A DNA stretch of 16,161 bases from an uncultured Novosphingobium sp. (GTDB lineage: Bacteria > Pseudomonadota > Alphaproteobacteria > Sphingomonadales > Sphingomonadaceae): the NCBI GenBank assembly GCA_937996535.1, contig CALKVF010000003.1, positions 1 to 16,161 on the forward strand. The letters are read 5' to 3'. A program made the position numbers and the translations under genes. Numbering within the stretch: position 1 is the stretch's first letter; each line of letters starts with the position of its first letter. Under the pieces are notes generated by a model that worked only from the letters and a program-made list of their open reading frames with translations, was not told the DNA's origin and did not search any database. This document shows, piece by piece, positions 14,867 to 16,161 of this stretch.

Positions 14867-15751
14867 TTACCAGAACACGCTGTAGATCACGTCGACCACT
14901 TCGCCGCTGTAGATGTTCACCAGCAGGGCATCGTCATAGTAGCGCACCCAGCGATAGGGACCATAGACTTCGGGCAGGCGATACTGCCACGGATCGGCGA
15001 TCCAGTAGCGGTTCGAGAAGAACAGCCCGTCGAGATAGAACCCGATGCTCAGCCGGCGGTAGGAGTAGCCGCGATAGGGCGCGTAATAGGAGCCCAGCCG
15101 GTAGGTATCGGGATGGCCGCGGCGATAGCTCTGCCAGTTATAGCGGCTGTTGCTGCGCCATTGCCGGTCCCAATGGTTGTCGGTGCGGCGGTAATCGCGG
15201 TCATACCCGCGGTTGTAGTCGCGGCGGTCATCGCGGTCATAGCTGCCCGAGGTGCGGCGATCGCGGTTCCAGTTCCGATCGCGGTCACCGTCGCGGTCGC
15301 GATCGTTGGCACGATCCCGGCTGCGGTTATCCGCGTCGGTCCAGTTGACCCCGGCCCGGGTGCGGCGATTGTCGGCATCGGTCCAGTTGCGCCCGCCGCC
15401 TTGATCGGTGTCGCTGCGGCCCCAGCTTCGTGCGCCTTGAACGGGAGCAGCGGCAGGCGCGGCAACGGGGGCGGGCTGGGCCACCGGCGGCGTCCAGCTG
15501 CGCTGCGGGCGCTGCTGCTGGGCCTGCTGCTGTCTGGCATCGCCGCGCTGCTGCCAGCCGCCGCGATCGCCGCGCTCGGGGCGATCAGCACGGCCCGGAC
15601 GTTCGCCGCCAAGGCGTTCGCCCTGATCGCTGCTTTCGGTGCCGCGTCCGCCCCAGACCTGGGCCGAGGCAAGGCCCGGCAGCGCCAGCGTTGCTGCGGC
15701 AAGGGCCAGGGCGGTGCGGCGGCTCGACTTTCCTGCGAAATTTACGGCCAT
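14867..15751 (-). CDS. RcnB family periplasmic protein with Asp/Arg-rich linker
   Basis: A 294-residue exported protein. Residues 1-31 form a signal peptide with a twin arginine (SSRRTALALAAATLALPGLA, then SAQ), so Sec or Tat export is possible. Residues 32-200 are low complexity: Gly/Arg/Glu, then Gln and Pro/Ala runs, then an Asp/Arg/Asn tract. The tract includes a twofold repeat NWTDADNR (122-129 and 136-143). The C-terminal third (about 205-294), rich in Tyr and Arg and ending YGPYRWVRYYDDALLVNIY...VIYSVFW, matches the RcnB family. In E. coli, RcnB is a small periplasmic nickel/cobalt homeostasis protein. This protein is much longer, so a metal role is only an inference. ATG 15751 has GGAG 8 nt upstream. 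The gene follows ettA by 127 nt on the same strand. Confidence 0.85.
   Translation of the reverse strand: MAVNFAGKSSRRTALALAAATLALPGLASAQVWGGRGTESSDQGERLGGERPGRADRPERGDRGGWQQRGDARQQQAQQQRPQRSWTPPVAQPAPVAAPAAAPVQGARSWGRSDTDQGGGRNWTDADNRRTRAGVNWTDADNRSRDRANDRDRDGDRDRNWNRDRRTSGSYDRDDRRDYNRGYDRDYRRTDNHWDRQWRSNSRYNWQSYRRGHPDTYRLGSYYAPYRGYSYRRLSIGFYLDGLFFSNRYWIADPWQYRLPEVYGPYRWVRYYDDALLVNIYSGEVVDVIYSVFW
15305..15388 (-). repeat. 42-nt tandem repeat, two copies, inside the RcnB-family gene
   Basis: Two units of 14 codons encode NWTDADNR plus six variable residues. At DNA level the shared core TCGGTCCAGTTG (+ strand) recurs at 15336-15347 and 15378-15389, exactly 42 nt apart. This keeps the frame and suggests duplication inside the linker. 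Confidence 0.75.
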
Positions 15752-15759
15752 CGCCGTCA

Positions 15760-15763
15760 CTCC
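15760..15763 (-). promoter_or_regulatory. Ribosome binding site of the RcnB-family gene
   Basis: GGAG on the - strand, 8 nt before ATG 15751. It favours this start over the in-frame TTG at 15769. Confidence 0.6.
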
Positions 15764-15813
15764 ATCCAACGCGCCGCACCAGCGGCGGCGACCATGGATG
15801 AAGGACTAGACGA

Positions 15814-15829
15814 TTCGCGCTGACGCGAA
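15814..15829 (-). terminator. Weak hairpin downstream of ettA
   Basis: TTCGCG and CGCGAA form a 6-bp stem with a 4-nt loop, 50 nt after the ettA stop and before the RcnB-family gene. No T-run follows on the - strand. It may mark the end of ettA or be chance in GC-rich DNA. Confidence 0.25.
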
Positions 15830-15878
15830 GGTGAACCGGTTGATAAGCCTGCCGTTCATCTTCGCGATCAGAATGGCC

Positions 15879-16161
<283 letters not shown>

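Noticed and set aside
15180..15310. Short CGGTCATCGCGGTC-like repeats resembling a CRISPR array
   Set aside because: Spacing is irregular and the units follow codons for Asp-Arg runs inside the RcnB-family gene. There are no spacer-like unique segments of constant length.
14750..15823. 357-codon Ala/Val-rich open frame on the + strand that looks like a membrane protein
   Set aside because: It covers the terminator and runs opposite the RcnB-family gene. The hydrophobic Ala/Val/Ile runs are the reverse reading of the Asp/Arg-rich tract.

Overview
The window is GC-rich chromosomal DNA from an alphaproteobacterium. The best fit is a sphingomonad (Sphingomonas/Novosphingobium/Erythrobacter type). 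Evidence: the plsX-fabH-ihfA-merR order, a class I lysyl-tRNA synthetase, an RcnB-type protein with a Gly/Arg/Asp-rich linker, and a general alphaproteobacterial character. Genus level is inference. Most of the window looks like ordinary core or near-core chromosome. I see no CRISPR array, prophage, transposase, tRNA or rRNA.

Left block (1-2415, + strand): the end of plsX overlaps fabH by ATGA (fatty acid/phospholipid synthesis). A short AT-rich gap with a possible promoter follows, then ihfA (IHF alpha subunit), which overlaps a MerR-family regulator gene by ATGA. Next, on the - strand (2452-5740 or 5788), is a two-gene unit: a DinG/Rad3-type iron-sulfur helicase followed after 10 nt by a SixA-like histidine phosphatase.

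Middle (5789-10260): a single flagellin gene (+) with a possible sigma-28 site and no other flagellar gene nearby. It converges on a secreted amidohydrolase (-). That gene is divergent from lysS (+), whose leader can form a nested hairpin covering the likely ribosome binding site.

Right block (10277-14146, - strand): a tightly coupled three-gene unit, 2OG-Fe(II) oxygenase -> DUF885 metallopeptidase-like protein (TTG start) -> exported GH13 alpha-amylase-like enzyme. Divergent from it is a cytochrome b561 gene (+). After a strong terminator hairpin come an RcnB-family periplasmic protein (-) and the C-terminal end of ettA (-, cut by the window edge).

The most notable non-coding pattern is that all four convergent gene junctions carry a GC-rich hairpin between or at the stop codons, mostly without a good U-tract. 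I did not find a convincing new multi-gene system. The best leads are the lysS leader, the oxygenase-DUF885-amylase unit, the isolated flagellin and the repeat-bearing RcnB protein.
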